A stretch of DNA of 6,568 nucleotides from Nitrospirota bacterium (GTDB lineage Bacteria; Nitrospirota; Thermodesulfovibrionia; Thermodesulfovibrionales; Dissulfurispiraceae): positions 1-6,568 of the forward strand of contig DUZI01000340.1 of assembly GCA_013349595.1 (NCBI GenBank), read 5' to 3'. Of this stretch, positions 5,039 to 6,568 are shown one piece after another. How positions within the stretch are numbered: the first letter of the stretch is position 1; the number at the start of each line of letters is the position of its first letter. The notes beneath the pieces are model-generated. The model was given only the letters and a program-made list of their open reading frames with translations. It had not been told where the DNA came from and searched no databases. A program made the position numbers and the translations under genes.

Positions 5039-6220
5039 CTATCTTCTTCCTCCAGGTCTTGATCCTGACCAATTGTGACCACCAAATGAATGTTCATTAA
5101 ACATTTCCCTTTTTGATGAGCTAAATTGACCTCTTTGACTTGCACGATTTTCAATCTCTCCACTGCCAGAGCCAGAAAAGGCACTTACCCTATTACCTCG
5201 TTCTCTCATTTCTCTTTGAGCCCCAAAATTTGAACCTGAAATGGCTTCTCTTCTATTATCCATTGAAGAACCTTGACTCATTGAACCAAAGTCTCTCCTT
5301 GACAGATTTTCGTTAAATCCACGAGCCTCACGATTAGGTTGAATGTTTCTTGAGGAAAATTGTCCATATTGCCTTGCTGTATTGCTGTCTCTATAGGCAA
5401 CACCCCTTCTGTGTTCACCGTCATGTTGCCACCTACCCTGAAAAGATTGGTATTTTTGCTCGTATTTTGTCCTGTTGATGAACTGGTTATATTGTATGTT
5501 TTGATTGATATTTATATTTACATTACCTCCCCACCAGTTACACCTACCCCAAGCATATCCCCAAGCAGTCCCAATTACAAAACCTGTCCCAAAGTAAAAG
5601 ACTGCAGTGCTTATGTAGCCAGGTGGGTAATAATAAAAGGGTGGATAGGCAGGATAAGCCCATACCCCATAAACCACTGTCGGATTATAAACAGGCACAT
5701 AAATAACTTGTGGGTTTGACGGTTCAATTATTATGGTTTCTTTTTCAAATATAACTTTTTGTTCCTTTGTTGACTTTAGGTTGCCTGCAGAATCAGCCTT
5801 TCTCCTTAGGGATTGAATACTATCCATAACTGCCTTTTCATCAGCAAGAAAGGCATCTCCAAGGTTTTGTGTCCAATCAAGTTTGTCACTCATCATTTGT
5901 AATACCTGAGGGAAATTTACGAGTGATTTTACACTTGGATCCCAATTTTGTTTTTCAAGTTCCTGTGCTAAGGTATCACCTTTTAAGTCTTTATTAGCCC
6001 TTACCCACCTATCAGCCTTGACGATCTCAAGGGGATAGGTAGATGCCATGAGTATTTGTGAAATCAAGGCATCAGGATACAAGGCAATAGGTGCTGTAAT
6101 CTGCTCTAACTGCTCTCTTGAAAAGGACTTTTGTCCTTCATTTTGAGCAAATGTCCAATTTGGCAGGATTAGTAAAAAAGATATAAACAACACCAAAATT
6201 TTTTTTGAAAATTGCTTCAT
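5039..6220 (-). CDS. DUF3300 family exported protein with low-complexity tail
   Basis: Predicted 393 residues, of unknown function. A Sec signal peptide (MKQFSKKILVLFISFLLILP, cleavage likely after TFA at residue 25) is followed by the DUF3300 domain: 'LEQITAPIALYPDALISQILMASTYPLEIVKADRW' spans about 38-72, with 'WDPSVKSLVNFPQVLQMM' near 93 and 'IIEPSNPQVIYVPVYNPTVVYG' near 164. A Tyr/Pro-rich stretch (186-202), a Gly/Ala hydrophobic stretch (205-225) and an Asn-rich run (233-249) come next. Residues 265-393 are a Ser/Gly/Arg/Asn-rich, probably disordered tail. An ATG at 6239-6241 would add seven residues (MRRRQEA) but lacks an SD; the ATG at 6218-6220 is preceded by GAGGAGGAG and AGGAGG. The gene starts 25 bases after the upstream debranching-enzyme stop and is two bases from the DUF2950 gene, so the three look co-transcribed. 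Confidence 0.88.
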   Translation of the reverse strand: MKQFSKKILVLFISFLLILPNWTFAQNEGQKSFSREQLEQITAPIALYPDALISQILMASTYPLEIVKADRWVRANKDLKGDTLAQELEKQNWDPSVKSLVNFPQVLQMMSDKLDWTQNLGDAFLADEKAVMDSIQSLRRKADSAGNLKSTKEQKVIFEKETIIIEPSNPQVIYVPVYNPTVVYGVWAYPAYPPFYYYPPGYISTAVFYFGTGFVIGTAWGYAWGRCNWWGGNVNININQNIQYNQFINRTKYEQKYQSFQGRWQHDGEHRRGVAYRDSNTARQYGQFSSRNIQPNREARGFNENLSRRDFGSMSQGSSMDNRREAISGSNFGAQREMRERGNRVSAFSGSGSGEIENRASQRGQFSSSKREMFNEHSFGGHNWSGSRPGGRR

Positions 6221-6245
6221 GGCCTCCTGTCTCCTCCTCATTGTC

Positions 6246-6568
6246 TTATTTATTAAAAAGCTTCTTATCCTCTCCTTCTTTTTTAAAAGATAAAAGGATA
6301 ACTATTGAACGGGCTTTGACTTTGTATTTTTTTCCATTAAAGGGCTTTGCATCGTGCCATGATGAGATGTCATGAGGTGGATTAAGAGATGTGTCAATCC
6401 AGAGCAGCCATTGCTTACCATTAAAGTCCGATGCATTAGGTATCTCAAAGATCAGGTCTTCCCAATAGGCATTTGCAATCATGTGAAATATTAATCTGCC
6501 TGTTAAACTTACTATTGTTACTGCAATAGAATGAGAATAGTAAGACCAATCTGGTTCATAAATCTTTA
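6246..6568 (-). CDS. glgX: Glycogen debranching enzyme (GlgX/isoamylase type), C-terminal part
   Basis: 3' end of a gene that runs off the right edge. The frame is open to the edge and ends at 6246-6248, giving 106 visible residues. An internal Met at 6480-6482 is not the start: the codons before it read 'YEPDWSYYSHSIAVTI...GRLIFH', which continues the family pattern. GlgX and related GH13 isoamylases have a late '(Q/E)PDW...SHSLAF' segment leading to 'NAYWEPLEFELP...W..WIDT...P.DI...', and here I see 'NAYWEDLIFEIP', 'WLLWIDTSLNPPHDI' and a closing 'YKVKARSIVILL'. This is the C-terminal beta-sandwich; the catalytic barrel lies outside the window. These enzymes hydrolyse alpha-1,6 branches of glycogen or starch. 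The C-terminus carries a short Lys/Glu-rich tail. GlgX, TreX and isoamylase cannot be told apart from this fragment. Confidence 0.85.
   Translation of the reverse strand, partial: KIYEPDWSYYSHSIAVTIVSLTGRLIFHMIANAYWEDLIFEIPNASDFNGKQWLLWIDTSLNPPHDISSWHDAKPFNGKKYKVKARSIVILLSFKKEGEDKKLFNK

Noticed and set aside
5360..5719. Plus-strand open frame of 119 codons
   Set aside because: It is antisense to the DUF3300 coding region, has no ribosome-binding site and a composition typical of a shadow frame.

Overview
The window is an AT-rich stretch of bacterial chromosome. All seven recognisable genes lie on the minus strand, so transcription runs from high to low coordinates. Two or three proteins carry lipoprotein or Sec signal peptides, and the DUF3300/DUF2950 pair is typical of diderm (Gram-negative) bacteria. 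Low GC together with this gene content fits an anaerobic, possibly thermophilic lineage such as Thermodesulfovibrio-like Nitrospirota or a Desulfobacterota relative. That placement is an inference of low confidence; no rRNA or other marker is present.

There are three transcription units, in order of transcription. (1) 6568-4089: the 3' end of a glycogen-debranching/isoamylase-type gene (cut by the window edge), then a DUF3300 exported protein and a DUF2950 lipoprotein or exported protein, tightly packed. (2) 3830-2265: a sigma-70-like promoter, a yybP-ykoY (manganese) riboswitch with an overlapping terminator hairpin, htpX (membrane M48 zinc protease), purE (purine synthesis) and an intrinsic terminator. 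(3) about 2161-82: a YdjM-type membrane metal-dependent hydrolase, queE (7-deazaguanine/queuosine synthesis) and a small adhesin-E-like lipoprotein, joined by short overlaps and closed by a terminator hairpin.

The three gene-poor gaps (1-136, 2123-2306, 3674-4088) are not empty. Each carries a copy of one dispersed repeat family whose core is TAGGAAGGG inside a hairpin. The copies are diverged and rearranged: one minus-oriented copy at the left edge, a compact plus-oriented composite near 2175-2260, and an inverted, MITE-like arrangement at 3853-4065. Their outer stems change in a compensatory way (AATCCT/AGGATT against AATTCC/GGAATT), which suggests the hairpin is maintained as RNA or DNA structure. 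The copies lie exactly at operon boundaries, and one of them serves as a terminator.

The most notable point is the manganese-type riboswitch in front of htpX-purE. This class usually controls Mn exporters and related membrane proteins. Here it would link membrane-protein quality control, and possibly a purine gene, to metal status. No phage, plasmid, transposase gene, CRISPR array, tRNA or rRNA was seen.
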